In this document: positions 34,823 to 44,048 of the stretch, in pieces | How the letters are laid out: every line of letters starts with the position of its first letter | How positions within the stretch are numbered: position 1 is the stretch's first letter | From: Streptomyces sp. NBC_00457 | GTDB taxonomy: Bacteria > Actinomycetota > Actinomycetes > Streptomycetales > Streptomycetaceae | Direction: 5' to 3' | Length of the DNA: 64,000 nt | Assembly: GCF_036014015.1 (NCBI RefSeq) | Contig: NZ_CP107905.1 | Span: forward strand, 992,001-1,056,000 | The notes under the pieces: generated by a model | The model's input: only the letters and a program-made list of their open reading frames with translations | Database searches by the model: none | Told to the model about the DNA's origin: nothing | Position numbers and translations under genes: made by a program

Positions 34823-36754
34823 TGCAGTGAACGTAGTGACCATGGGGCCGGCCTCGCCGAGGTGGACGATCGTGCCGGTGCCGTCCATCCAGTGGGCGGT
34901 GACGGTCAAGTCGTCCACCTCTACGGTGACTTGGTCTGTGAGTGAGGGTGGGTCCGGTTCGGCAGTGAGGGAGGCTAGGGCCGCGAAGACCGTGCCCGAC
35001 TGGGTGTCGCCGACCGTTCCGGTGAGTTCGGGTACCAGGGCCCAGGGGCCGTAGGCCGTGCCCTGGGGGGCGCGGGCGATGCTCTGGTGGTGCCAGCCGT
35101 GCAGGCCGAGGAGTTGGCTGGTCACCTCCTCGCCGGTGATGCGGATCTCGTCGGCTTGTCCGGCTTCGGGGGCCGCCTCTGGTGGCAGGGCGACTGCCCA
35201 GCCGGTGTGGTGGACGGGGGTTCCCGGTGGTACGCCTACCGTGCGGTGCACGCGTAGTTCGAGGTTGCCGTGGGCGAGGGTCAGGCTTTCGATGCGGGCC
35301 GACGGCAGGACGGGGCCGCCTTCGGGGAAGACCGGGCGGTGCCAGGAGGCGAGCCAGTTCGGGCCGTCGGCAAGGGGGTTGATGCGGATGCGGGCGCTGC
35401 GGGTGCCGCGGGCCTCAAGGGCGATGTGGTTGTCGGGTGTGTTGGCGGCGCTGGTGGGGCCGGTGCGGGTGGAGTAGGCGAGGCGGGCGTAGAGCGGGTT
35501 GCCGGGGGCCTGCTCCGGCTCGCGGGAGTCGAGCTTGTAGCTGCCGTGGTTGTGCAGGCGGACCAGGCCGTCCCGGGTGGTGGTCTGGACGAGCAGTCCG
35601 GGGGCTCGCAGGGCGAGTGCCCGGTCGGGGCCCTCGGCGGGGGCTCGCTCCTCCGTCGCCGTCCACACCGGATCCTCGGGCGGGAGCAGCAGGGCGAGGA
35701 AGCCCTTCGACGCCCAGTACGGCGAGCCCGGCCCCGAGTAGCGCTGGAGCGTCGCCGCGTGCGGGCCGTACCAGCCGAGGGTGAGGATGCCGTCCTCGGT
35801 GAGGGCGCCGCGGTCGAGGAAGTGGCGCAGGGCTCCGCTGAGGACGCGGCGGGTGGTGCCGGGGGTGAGAGGGGTGTGGTCGGTGAGGGCGCCCAGGGCG
35901 ACGGCCGCGGTCGCGGCGAAGCGGTACGTCAGGGAGCGGCCGTGGTGGATCGGGGCACCGTTCGCGTCGAAGAGGAGGGCGAAGCCGTCGAGGAACTCGC
36001 GGAGGCGGGGGCCGAGCCGGTCCAGGAGGGGGCCGTCTCCTGCCAGGTGGGCGTGGAGAAGGGGGTAAAGGTGGAGGGCCCAGCCGTTGTAGTGGTCGAA
36101 GGCGCGGCCGTCGCCGTCAGAGTACCAGCCCTGGCCCTGGTACCAGCCGTCCAGCAGGTCGAGGCCCCGCTGGATCGCGCGGCGCGTCTCGGTGTCGCCC
36201 CGGCCCGCGGACTCCAGGAAACCGGCGACCGTCAGCGGGAAGAGGTACCAGTTGTTGGGTGCGGGCGTGTGCGTGAGCGCGCCGCGCAGCCAGCGTTCGA
36301 CGCGGTCCTGGTCGGCGGCGGTGAGGGTGTCCCAGGTCCAGGGTGCGGTGAGGCGGAGGGCGAGGGCCACCGACGCGGACTCCACCATGGGCTGGCCCTG
36401 GATGCCGTGGTGGCCGATCTCCGGCCAGGACTCGGTGTCGTCGCGGCCGGGGGTTTGGGTGCCGCGGATGAGGCCTGCGGTGTAGCGGTCCAGGAAGCCG
36501 TGCGGGTCCTTGCCCGAGGCCCCGGCGGTGCGGAGGGCCGCGAGCAGGAACGTACGGGCGAAGCCTTCCAGGCCGTCGGAGCGGACGCCGGACTTCGAGG
36601 GCGGGCCGGGCAGGTCGATGAGGGCCTGGCCGGGGGTGGCGTAGCGGAGCGCGGCGGTGAGCAGGTGGTCGGCCACGGCTTCCCAGTGGGCGCGGGTGTA
36701 GCCGGTGTACGGGCTGAGGGTGCGGTCTTCGGGCGGGAGCGGGAGTTCGGGCAT
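34811..36754 (-). CDS. DUF2264-domain protein (GH154-like, possible uronidase)
   Basis: A 647-residue protein without signal peptide. The N-terminal 400 residues are helical ((alpha/alpha)6-type) with 'DGLEGFARTFLLAALRTAG', 'NWYLFPLTVAGFLESAG' and 'GWYSDGDGRAFDHYNGWALH', the DUF2264 signature. The C-terminal part is beta-rich. DUF2264 proteins have been placed in GH154 with beta-glucuronidase activity (recalled, not checked). It is the last gene of the ABC/dehydrogenase operon, suggesting intracellular processing of an imported acidic oligosaccharide. The last codons come from the repeat hairpin. Confidence 0.85.
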   Translation of the reverse strand: MPELPLPPEDRTLSPYTGYTRAHWEAVADHLLTAALRYATPGQALIDLPGPPSKSGVRSDGLEGFARTFLLAALRTAGASGKDPHGFLDRYTAGLIRGTQTPGRDDTESWPEIGHHGIQGQPMVESASVALALRLTAPWTWDTLTAADQDRVERWLRGALTHTPAPNNWYLFPLTVAGFLESAGRGDTETRRAIQRGLDLLDGWYQGQGWYSDGDGRAFDHYNGWALHLYPLLHAHLAGDGPLLDRLGPRLREFLDGFALLFDANGAPIHHGRSLTYRFAATAAVALGALTDHTPLTPGTTRRVLSGALRHFLDRGALTEDGILTLGWYGPHAATLQRYSGPGSPYWASKGFLALLLPPEDPVWTATEERAPAEGPDRALALRAPGLLVQTTTRDGLVRLHNHGSYKLDSREPEQAPGNPLYARLAYSTRTGPTSAANTPDNHIALEARGTRSARIRINPLADGPNWLASWHRPVFPEGGPVLPSARIESLTLAHGNLELRVHRTVGVPPGTPVHHTGWAVALPPEAAPEAGQADEIRITGEEVTSQLLGLHGWHHQSIARAPQGTAYGPWALVPELTGTVGDTQSGTVFAALASLTAEPDPPSLTDQVTVEVDDLTVTAHWMDGTGTIVHLGEAGPMVTTFTAAPR

Positions 36755-36790
36755 GGCCGGGCCACGCCTCCTGTTCGTTACGGGCTCGCC

Positions 36791-37819
36791 TCAGGCGAGA
36801 CGCGCCAGGCGTTCGGGCCGGACGGGGTGGGCGAAGGGGCGGCCGAGGACGTACGACTCGACCTCGGCCAGGGCCAGTTCGGCGAGGCGGCGCAGCTCAC
36901 CGCCCTTGGAGCCGGCGATGTGCGGGGTGAGTACGACGTTCGGGCAGTCGTAGAGCGGGGAGTCGGCGGGCAGGACCTCCGGCTCGGTGACGTCCAGGAC
37001 GGCGTGGAGTCGTCCTGACACCACCTCGTCGGTGAGGGCGTCCTGGTCGACGACGGCACCGCGTGCGGTGTTGATCAGGGTGCCGCCGGTGCGGAGCCTG
37101 GCGAGGAGGTCGCGGCTGACGAGACCGCGGGTCTCGGGCAGCAGCGGCGTATGGACGCTGACGGTGTCGCAGCGCGCGAACAGCTCGGGCAGCGACACCG
37201 GCTGCGCGCCGAGGGCGCGGGCCTCGGCGTCGGATACGTAGGGGTCGTGGAGGAGGACCGTCAGGTCGTGCGGGCGGAGCAGGTCGATGACGCGGCGGCC
37301 GATGATGGAGGCGCTCAGGATGCCCACCGTGCGGCGGTAGTTGCCCGCGTCGGGGTGGCGTTCGTTCCAGTCGACGCGGCGGCGCTCGGCGCGGTAGACG
37401 CGGGCGGTCTCCAGGACACGCTTGTTGGCGAGCAGGATCATGGCGAGGGTGTACTCGGCGACCGGTACGGCGTTTGCCGCGGCGGCGGAGGAGACCGCGA
37501 GGCCGCGCTCCCAGCAGGCGGGGGTGATGTGGTGGCGTACCGTGCCCGCGGTGTGGATGACCGCACGCAGCCGGGGCGCGGCGTGCAGCACCGCCGCGTC
37601 GAGGGGCGGGCAGCCCCAGCCGGTGACGAGCAACTCGGCGTCGGCGAGGGCCCGGTGGGCGTCGGGTGTGGTCAGGTCGTCCAGGACGAGGTGCGGGTCG
37701 ATGTCGGTGAGGTCGGCGAGGCGGGTCCGCGCGTCGGCGTCGAGGACCTGGCGGGCGGTCCGCTGCGCCATGGCCAGGACGGCGCGCGGGCGGCGCCGGT
37801 GAGGGTGGGGTTCGGTCAT
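36791..37819 (-). CDS. D-isomer-specific 2-hydroxyacid dehydrogenase
   Basis: A 342-residue NAD-dependent dehydrogenase. The catalytic set is visible: Arg in 'INTARGAVVDQDAL', Glu in 'AVLDVTEPEVLP' and His in 'VVLTPHIAGS'. The nucleotide loop is degenerate ('VGILSASIIGRRV' in place of GxGxxG), as in some relatives. Start ATG 37819 overlaps the permease stop by four bases. Within a sugar ABC operon it probably oxidises or reduces a sugar-derived acid; substrate unknown. Confidence 0.9.
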   Translation of the reverse strand: MTEPHPHRRRPRAVLAMAQRTARQVLDADARTRLADLTDIDPHLVLDDLTTPDAHRALADAELLVTGWGCPPLDAAVLHAAPRLRAVIHTAGTVRHHITPACWERGLAVSSAAAANAVPVAEYTLAMILLANKRVLETARVYRAERRRVDWNERHPDAGNYRRTVGILSASIIGRRVIDLLRPHDLTVLLHDPYVSDAEARALGAQPVSLPELFARCDTVSVHTPLLPETRGLVSRDLLARLRTGGTLINTARGAVVDQDALTDEVVSGRLHAVLDVTEPEVLPADSPLYDCPNVVLTPHIAGSKGGELRRLAELALAEVESYVLGRPFAHPVRPERLARLA

Positions 37820-38658
37820 TTCACGCTTCCGGCGGTCAGGCCCGACTTCCAGTACCGCTGCAGGGTCACGAACGCGACGATCAGCGGGACGACGGCGAGC
37901 AGCGAGCCGATGACGACGAGCGGGTAGTACTCGGGCGAGACGGTGGCGGAGCTGTTCCAGGTGTAGAGGCCGAGGCTGAGCGGATACAGGTTCTGGTCGG
38001 AGAGCATCACCATGGGCAGGAAGAAGTTGTTCCAGATCGCGGTGAGCTGGAAGAGGAAGACGGTGACGAAGCCGGGGCCGAGCATGCGCAGGCTGACGCG
38101 GAAGTACGTCTGCAACTCCCCCGCGCCGTCCACCCGGGACGCCTCCAGCACCTCGGTCGGTACATAGCCGCCGCTGAGCAGACGGGCCAGATAGACGCCG
38201 AAGGGGTTGAACAGCACCGGGATGAACACGGCCCAGAAGGTGTTCACCAGACCGATGTTGGACGCCACCAGGTAGAGCGGCAGGGCGAGCACGGTCGGCG
38301 GGACCATGACGCCGGTGAGGACAAGCCCGAACAGCTTCTCCTTGTGCGGGAAGTCGTACTTGTCGAAGGCGTACCCGGCGGCGACGCTGATCAGCGAACC
38401 GACGAGGGCGCCGACGACCGCGTACAGCAGGCTGTTGAGGTACCAGCGGCCGTAGACGCCGCCCTCCATGGCGAACAGGTCGGTGAGGTTCCGCCCGAGC
38501 GAGAAGTCGCCGAGGGTGAGGATGTCGCTGCTGAAGAGCGCGTCGGAGTTCTTGGTGGAGGCCAGCAGCAGCCACAGGCCGGGCAGCAGGGTGTAGAGGG
38601 CCGCGACGAGGACGACGACGTTGGCGACGGCGCGGCTGGTGAGTCTGCTCGTGGTCAT
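37816..38658 (-). CDS. ABC sugar permease, MalG type (locus 2)
   Basis: A 280-residue permease with six membrane helices and EAA loop 'LEASRVDGAGELQTYFRVSL'. It overlaps the upstream permease by four bases and the downstream dehydrogenase by four bases, so the five-gene operon is tightly coupled. No ATPase gene is adjacent. Confidence 0.93.
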   Translation of the reverse strand: MTTSRLTSRAVANVVVLVAALYTLLPGLWLLLASTKNSDALFSSDILTLGDFSLGRNLTDLFAMEGGVYGRWYLNSLLYAVVGALVGSLISVAAGYAFDKYDFPHKEKLFGLVLTGVMVPPTVLALPLYLVASNIGLVNTFWAVFIPVLFNPFGVYLARLLSGGYVPTEVLEASRVDGAGELQTYFRVSLRMLGPGFVTVFLFQLTAIWNNFFLPMVMLSDQNLYPLSLGLYTWNSSATVSPEYYPLVVIGSLLAVVPLIVAFVTLQRYWKSGLTAGSVK

Positions 38659-39623
38659 CGCGGGCTCCGTTCGCGGCGGCCGGCCCAGCGCGTCACCGCG
38701 AAGGACAGGGCGCACGTGACGACGAGGAGGATCACGGAAGCGGCGGAGGCCAGGCCGTAGTTGTTGCGGCGGAAGGCGGCGTCGTAGATGTACATGTTGG
38801 GCGTGTAGCGGGAGTTGACCATCGGGGTGGCCTGGTTCATCAGGGTGGGTTCGGTGAACAGCTGGAGCGCGCCGATCAGGGCGAACATGCAGACCATGAC
38901 GACGGAGCCGCGGATGATCGGCACCTTGACGGACAGCGCGGTGCGCAGGCGGCCTGCGCCGTCGATGCGGGCGGCCTCGATCACCTCCCGCGGCAGGGCC
39001 TGGAGGGCGGCGTAGAAGATCACCATGTTGTAGCCGAGGCCGCTCCACAGCGCGATGTTGACGATGGCCGGCAGCACGGTGTGCAGGCCGAGGAAGTCGA
39101 TGTGGATGTCCGCCTCGGCGAACACCTTGATGACGGGGCTGAGGCCGGGGGTGTACAGGTACAGCCAGATCACCGCGGCGATGATGCCGGGCACCGCGTG
39201 CGGGAGGTACAGCATCATCTGCGCGGTGCGGCGCAGCCGGACCAGGCCGGAGTCGAGGAGCAGGGCGAGGGCGAGCGCGCCGACGACGACCACCGGGACG
39301 AAGATCACGCAGTACAGGGCGATCACGCCGAAGCCGGAGCGGAAGCTCGGGTCGTCCAGGACCGCGAGATAGCTGCGCAGCCCGGTGAAGACGGTGGTGC
39401 CGCCGCCGAAGCCGAGGCCCTCGTGGTCCTGGGAGAAGAGGCTGAGGTAGACCGAGTAGCCGACGGGGACCAGGAACACGGCGATGAGCAGGGCCGTGAA
39501 CGGGGCGAGGAGCGTGACGCAGGCGAGGAGTTGCTGGCGGCGTCCGGCGCGGCGGGGGCGGGCGGGACGCGTGGCGGGGGGTTTCGTTCCCGTGCGTTCT
39601 TCTTCGGAGAGCACTGTGCTCAC
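38655..39623 (-). CDS. ABC sugar permease, MalF type (locus 2)
   Basis: A 322-residue permease from GTG 39623 with GAGGAG upstream. A basic, Pro-rich N-terminus is followed by six helices and EAA loop 'IEAARIDGAGRLRTALSVKV'. It lies nine bases after the binding-protein gene and partners the MalG-type protein. Confidence 0.93.
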   Translation of the reverse strand: MSTVLSEEERTGTKPPATRPARPRRAGRRQQLLACVTLLAPFTALLIAVFLVPVGYSVYLSLFSQDHEGLGFGGGTTVFTGLRSYLAVLDDPSFRSGFGVIALYCVIFVPVVVVGALALALLLDSGLVRLRRTAQMMLYLPHAVPGIIAAVIWLYLYTPGLSPVIKVFAEADIHIDFLGLHTVLPAIVNIALWSGLGYNMVIFYAALQALPREVIEAARIDGAGRLRTALSVKVPIIRGSVVMVCMFALIGALQLFTEPTLMNQATPMVNSRYTPNMYIYDAAFRRNNYGLASAASVILLVVTCALSFAVTRWAGRRERSPR

Positions 39624-39632
39624 GGCTGCTCC

Positions 39633-40949
39633 TCAGTTGGTGGTGACCGACAGGCCGAGGCTGCTGAGGTCGGGCAGCGTTCTGCGCTCGCCTTCGCGCA
39701 GGGCGCCGATGATGCTGCCGCTGCCGGCTCCGGCCTTGGCGAACCCGTCCTCGACGGAGGTGATCGTGGAGGTCATACGCGGGCCCCACTGCCAGCGCGG
39801 GCTGACCAGCCGGGCGGACTCCTGGAAGAGGCCGAAGATGTCCTGGCCGGAGTAGTAGGCGGTGTCCATCTCCTTGCGGGCCACGGGGACGAGCGCGGGT
39901 ACGGCCGGGTAGGCGCTGCTGATGCCGCTGGAGAGCTTGGCGCGCAGCGCGTCCGGGCTGGTGACCATCCAGAGGATGAACTCCAGTGCCTCCTCGGGGT
40001 GTTGGCTGTCCTTGGTGACGGCGAAGGTGGAGCCGCCCTGGGTGCCGAGGGACGGTTTCGCCGGGTCCCACTGCGGGAGCGGCGCGATCGCCCACTTGCC
40101 CTTGCCGCCCGGGGTGGAGTTCATCAGGGAGCCGGCCGCCCAGGCGCCCGCCATGTAGCCGACGGTCTCGCCGTTCTGCAGATGCGCCCGCCACTGCTGG
40201 CTGTCCACGGGCTCGACGCGCACCAGGTCCTGGTCGACGAGGCGCTGCCAGTAGGCGGCGACCTTGCGGGTCGGGGCGTCGTCCAGGGTGATCCGCCAGG
40301 TGTCGTCCCCGGTCCGGAACCACTGGGCGCCGGCCTGCCAGGCGAACCCGGCCATGTGCTGGGAGCCGTTGGTGAAGAAGCTGGCGAGCCGGGAGCCGGG
40401 GTCGGCCTTCTTCAGCGCGCGGGCCGCGGTCTCGAACTCGGCCCAGGTCTTGGGGACTTGGATGCCGTGCCGGGTGAGCACGTCCTTGCGGTAGAAGAAC
40501 ATCATCGGCTCGATGTCCACCGGCACGGAGTAGATACGGCCGTCGAGGGTGGTGAGGTCGAGGGCCTGCGGGAGGAACTTTCGGCGTACGTCGTCGGGGA
40601 GCAGGTCGGTGAGGTCGCGGGGCACTCCGTCGATGGCGTAGCCGGGCAGCTGGGGGTACTCGATGGTGGCGACGTCGGGGGCGTTGCCCGCGCGGGCGGC
40701 GTTGCTGAGTTTGGCCCAGCCGCCCTGGGGGCCGGACGGGACCTGCTGGTAGTCGACCCGGATCTTGTCCTGGCTGCGGTTGTACTCGTCCACGACCTCC
40801 TGGGTGCCGCGCAGCGCCGACCAGAAGGTGAGACGCACCGGCCCGGTCCCGGCGCTGTCGCTGCCGCCCGAGGAGCAGCCCGCTAGCAACAAGGTCATGG
40901 CGGTGAACAGTGCGGCTGTGGCCAGGCGTACGCGTCGTCGAGCCGTCAT
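39633..40949 (-). CDS. ABC sugar-binding lipoprotein (locus 2)
   Basis: A 438-residue family 1 solute-binding protein with a Sec lipoprotein signal (lipobox LLAGC, Cys at about residue 25). 'FWSALRGTQEVVDEYNRSQ' and 'DIEPMMFFYRKDVLTRHGI' are typical of the family. CGGGAGG precedes ATG 40949. First gene of the operon binding protein - permease - permease - dehydrogenase - DUF2264. It presumably captures oligosaccharides released by the secreted GH95-like and GH97 enzymes. Confidence 0.94.
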   Translation of the reverse strand: MTARRRVRLATAALFTAMTLLLAGCSSGGSDSAGTGPVRLTFWSALRGTQEVVDEYNRSQDKIRVDYQQVPSGPQGGWAKLSNAARAGNAPDVATIEYPQLPGYAIDGVPRDLTDLLPDDVRRKFLPQALDLTTLDGRIYSVPVDIEPMMFFYRKDVLTRHGIQVPKTWAEFETAARALKKADPGSRLASFFTNGSQHMAGFAWQAGAQWFRTGDDTWRITLDDAPTRKVAAYWQRLVDQDLVRVEPVDSQQWRAHLQNGETVGYMAGAWAAGSLMNSTPGGKGKWAIAPLPQWDPAKPSLGTQGGSTFAVTKDSQHPEEALEFILWMVTSPDALRAKLSSGISSAYPAVPALVPVARKEMDTAYYSGQDIFGLFQESARLVSPRWQWGPRMTSTITSVEDGFAKAGAGSGSIIGALREGERRTLPDLSSLGLSVTTN

Positions 40950-40969
40950 GGGGCCTCCCGCGTCCTTGC

Positions 40970-41021
40970 TGGGTTACCCAAATCCTGAGCGGGAGACGAA
41001 AAAGGCGTCAATACATCGAAC
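40970..41021 (-). promoter_or_regulatory. Promoter and palindrome of ABC operon 2
   Basis: On the minus strand GTTCGATGTATTGACGC (41021-41005) carries -35 TTGACG (41011-41006), then an 18-base spacer and -10 CAGGAT (40987-40982). Directly downstream is an 11-base dyad TGGGTAACCCA (40980-40970), a classic repressor position. The 17-base upstream block matches the GH95-like promoter with one change. Confidence 0.65.
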
Positions 41022-41060
41022 AGAAGAAACCGAAGCGGTCAAACGAACACCTCATGGGTG

Positions 41061-42155
41061 TCAGCGGACGGTGCGCGTCTCCGTGGACTCGCGGATCACC
41101 AGGCTCGGCAGCAGATCCACGTGCCGCGTCGCCTCGGGGCGCAGTCCCTCGCGGGCCGCACCGAGGCGGCGCAGCAGCAGGCCGAAACCGATCCGGCCGA
41201 GCTCGGCCTTGGGCGGTGCGACGGCCGTCAGCGGGACCGGGCCCATGTCGGCGACCACGTCGTTGTAGGCCACCACCGAGCAGCGCCCCGGCACGTCGAT
41301 CCCGGCCGCCTGGAGCCGCTGCACCAGCACCAGCGCGTCCATGTCGCTGTGGATCAGCACCGCCGTCGCGCCGGTCTTCCGCACCGCCTCCACCAGGTCC
41401 GCGGAGCGCGGGTCGGCGGCGGACGGGTCGGGGCCCGCGGTACGGGAGCTGAGGATGGTCCGGCAGCCCGCGGCGAGACCCCTGGCGGCGGTCTGCCCGG
41501 CGAACTCATCGCGGATCACCCGCGCGGTGGGGCTGTCGTCGCGTGCGGCCAGGACGATCCGCCGGTGGCCGAGGCCGGCCAGGTGCTCCAGCGCCAGGTG
41601 CACGCCGTACGCGTGGTCCGAGCGCACGGAGTCCAGCGGGTAGATGGCGCTGGTGCGGGCGGGGCGCCGCTCCACCAGCACGACGGGCACATCCAGGGCG
41701 GCCAGCCACGCGTGGTCGGCGTCCATCTCCTCGGCGCGCGTGCGCCAGTGCGGCGACAGCAGCAGCCCGCGCGCGCCGCCGTCGAGCGCCTGCCGCACCG
41801 CCTCGCGCTCCGCCCCGCCGTCGTCGGCCGCGATGTGCAGTTCGAGCCGCAGCCCGGCCTTCTCCGCGGCCTCCCGGGCGCCTTGGACGGCCTCGGTGAG
41901 ATACGTGTTCCGCTCGGGCACGATCATGGCGACGGCGTCGCCCCCGACCAGGCTCTCTTCGGCGACCGGCCGCAGCGACCGCGCCACCCCGTGCCCCCGG
42001 CGCACCTCTCCGCGCCGGGCCAGGTCCTCGACGTCCCGGCGCATCGTGACGACCGAGACGCCGAGTTCGTCGGCGAGATCGGTGAGGCGCGCGACACCCC
42101 GCACCCGCACCAGCTCCGCGATCCGGGCCTGCCGCTGCTCCGCCGACTCCCGCAT
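41061..42155 (-). CDS. Hybrid regulator: DeoR-type HTH with LacI-type sensor
   Basis: A 364-residue protein. The N-terminal 60 residues are a DeoR-type winged helix ('RQARIAELVRVRGVARLTDL', then 'LGVSVVTMRRDVEDLARRGE'), but the rest is a LacI/GalR periplasmic-binding-like sensor (from about residue 68, 'GGDAVAMIVPERNTYLTEAV' to 'PPKAELGRIGFGLLL') instead of the DeoR sugar-phosphate domain. It lies 111 bases before the ABC operon on the same strand and probably controls it and the GH95/GH97 pair. Ligand unknown. Confidence 0.9.
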   Translation of the reverse strand: MRESAEQRQARIAELVRVRGVARLTDLADELGVSVVTMRRDVEDLARRGEVRRGHGVARSLRPVAEESLVGGDAVAMIVPERNTYLTEAVQGAREAAEKAGLRLELHIAADDGGAEREAVRQALDGGARGLLLSPHWRTRAEEMDADHAWLAALDVPVVLVERRPARTSAIYPLDSVRSDHAYGVHLALEHLAGLGHRRIVLAARDDSPTARVIRDEFAGQTAARGLAAGCRTILSSRTAGPDPSAADPRSADLVEAVRKTGATAVLIHSDMDALVLVQRLQAAGIDVPGRCSVVAYNDVVADMGPVPLTAVAPPKAELGRIGFGLLLRRLGAAREGLRPEATRHVDLLPSLVIRESTETRTVR

Positions 42156-42167
42156 GCCCTCACCGTC

Positions 42168-42216
42168 TCTGATCGATTTCCCGAGATACCTCCACTCTAC
42201 CGATCAATCGATCAGA
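42168..42216. promoter_or_regulatory. Inverted repeat TCTGATCGAT ... ATCGATCAGA
   Basis: Two exact 10-base arms (42168-42177 and 42207-42216) are 29 bases apart, just upstream of the hybrid regulator start at 42155 and after the stop of nothing else on that strand except the monooxygenase end at 42239. Could be an autoregulatory operator pair with looping, or a long-loop terminator for nothing upstream; operator is favoured. Confidence 0.45.
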
Positions 42217-42238
42217 CGAGCAGGCGCGGGACCGACCG

Positions 42239-44002
42239 TTACGCAGGCCGGCAGAGAACCGCCGTCAGCGCCTCCCGCAGCAGGTGTACGGCCTCGTCGA
42301 CGTCGGCGGCGCCACTCCCCCGGCGCCAGGCCACGTACCCGTCGGGCCGGACCAGCAGCACGCCCTCCTCGTCGATCTCCGCGCGGCGGCTCCACTCGCC
42401 GTACGCGTCATGGGCGTCGCGGTCGATGACGACGGCGCGCAGGTCGAGGCCGAGTTCCTGGGCCAGGGTGTCGGCGGCCTCGGCCCAACGCGTTCCGGCG
42501 AGACCGGTGACGACCGAGAAGCTGCCCCTGCCGACCAGGTCGAGCGTCGAGACACGGCCGCCCTTGTGGTCGACGAGCCATGCGTGGGGCAGCTTGGCGC
42601 CGGGGCGGGACGTCGGTCGGCCGAAGAGTTCGTCGTCGCGGGTGATCGTCTCGACGGTGCCGTCGGGGAGGACGGCGGCCGACTCGTAGCGCTGGTTGTG
42701 CTCGACGCCGTGGGCGTTGAACTCGTAGTGCTTCAGCTCGATCGCCTCGCGGATGGCCCGCCGTTTCTTCGCCCCCTCGGCGTCCGGCTGCCGCGCCGCG
42801 TGCAGGGCCTTGGTGATGCCCTCCTCGTCCCCGCCGACGACACCGAGGGCTTCGAACAGGGGCAGGAACTGGTCCCGGGAGAGGTTCGCGCGCTCGACGA
42901 TCTGCCGGGCGACCGGGGCGCGTTCGTCGGAGTAGGTGTCCAGCAGCTCAGGCCCGGCGTGCCCGTTGAGGACGGCCGCCAGCTTCCAGGCGAGGTTGTA
43001 GGAGTCCTGGACGGAGGTGTTGGAGCCGAGGCCGTTGGACGGCGGGTGCCGGTGGACGGCGTCCCCGGCGCAGAAGACGCGTCCGGCGTGCAGCCGCGTC
43101 GCGTAGGCGTGGTTGACCGTCCAGAGGGAGGCGTTGTCGATGCGGACGTCGAGCTGGTCGTCGCCGACGAGGTCGCGGACGATCGCCGCCGCCGCCTCGT
43201 CGGTGACCTCCGGCGGGAGGTTGTCGATGTCGTAGCCCCAGACGATGAGCCACTCGTTCCACGGCCGCACCATGCGCAGCAGGCCCATGCCGATCCCGCC
43301 GACGTCGGCGCCCGGGCGCATGATCCAGTACAGGACGCTGGGGCGGTGCTCGACATAGCGCGCGAGGTCGGCCTGGAAGACGATGTTCATGCTGCCCGCC
43401 TTGCCCATCTGCCCCTCCATGGGCAGCGCGAGCTTCTCCGCGACGAGGCTGCGGCCGCCGTCGGCGCCGATCATGTACCGGGCGCGTACGGTGTGTTCGG
43501 TGCCGCTGGCCCGGTCGCGCAGGGTGGCGGTCACACCGTCCGCGTCCTGTTCGAAGTCGACCAGCTCGGTGTTGAGCCTGACCACGGCGCCCCGCTTGGC
43601 CGCGTTGGCCAGGAGGATCGGCTCCAGGTAGGTCTGCGGGAGGTCGATCATCCCGCACGGGCTCTGGGCCGCGTACTCGGTCAGGCTCTCGTCCGCGGTG
43701 CCCCAGGTACGGATGCGGCCGATCTCGTCGCCGAGGAGCGACGTGGCGAAGACGGTGTCGCCCATCAGTTGGCTCGGTGTGCCCTTCTCCAGGGCCTCCT
43801 GCTCGATTCCCAGGTCGCGGAAGACCTCCATCGCGCGCTGGTTGGTGATGTGGGCGCGTGGGGTGTCCGCGAGCCACCCGTACTTGGTGACCAGGTGGGT
43901 GCGTATCCCGTAGGTCGCCAGCAGCAGGGCCGCGGTACCGCCGGCGGGGCCGCTGCCGATGACGAGGACGTCGGTGTCGTAGTGCTGCTCAGGCGTGCTC
44001 AT
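42239..44002 (-). CDS. FAD-dependent phenol/resorcinol hydroxylase (TfdB/PheA type)
   Basis: A 587-residue flavoprotein monooxygenase. FAD motif GSGPAGG (16-22), 'YMIGADGGRSLVAEKL' (DG motif) and 'GDAVHRHPPSNGLGSNTSVQD' are present, with the C-terminal thioredoxin-like domain of the phenol hydroxylase class. The length matches 2,4-dichlorophenol hydroxylase (about 590). Start ATG 44002. It follows the maleylacetate reductase-hydroxyquinol dioxygenase fusion by 46 bases, so the likely reaction is resorcinol to hydroxyquinol. Substrate assignment is from context. Confidence 0.88.
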   Translation of the reverse strand: MSTPEQHYDTDVLVIGSGPAGGTAALLLATYGIRTHLVTKYGWLADTPRAHITNQRAMEVFRDLGIEQEALEKGTPSQLMGDTVFATSLLGDEIGRIRTWGTADESLTEYAAQSPCGMIDLPQTYLEPILLANAAKRGAVVRLNTELVDFEQDADGVTATLRDRASGTEHTVRARYMIGADGGRSLVAEKLALPMEGQMGKAGSMNIVFQADLARYVEHRPSVLYWIMRPGADVGGIGMGLLRMVRPWNEWLIVWGYDIDNLPPEVTDEAAAAIVRDLVGDDQLDVRIDNASLWTVNHAYATRLHAGRVFCAGDAVHRHPPSNGLGSNTSVQDSYNLAWKLAAVLNGHAGPELLDTYSDERAPVARQIVERANLSRDQFLPLFEALGVVGGDEEGITKALHAARQPDAEGAKKRRAIREAIELKHYEFNAHGVEHNQRYESAAVLPDGTVETITRDDELFGRPTSRPGAKLPHAWLVDHKGGRVSTLDLVGRGSFSVVTGLAGTRWAEAADTLAQELGLDLRAVVIDRDAHDAYGEWSRRAEIDEEGVLLVRPDGYVAWRRGSGAADVDEAVHLLREALTAVLCRPA

Positions 44003-44048
44003 GCTGTCTCCGTGAAGCCGCGTCAAAAACCATGAGGGGAAAGGGTGT

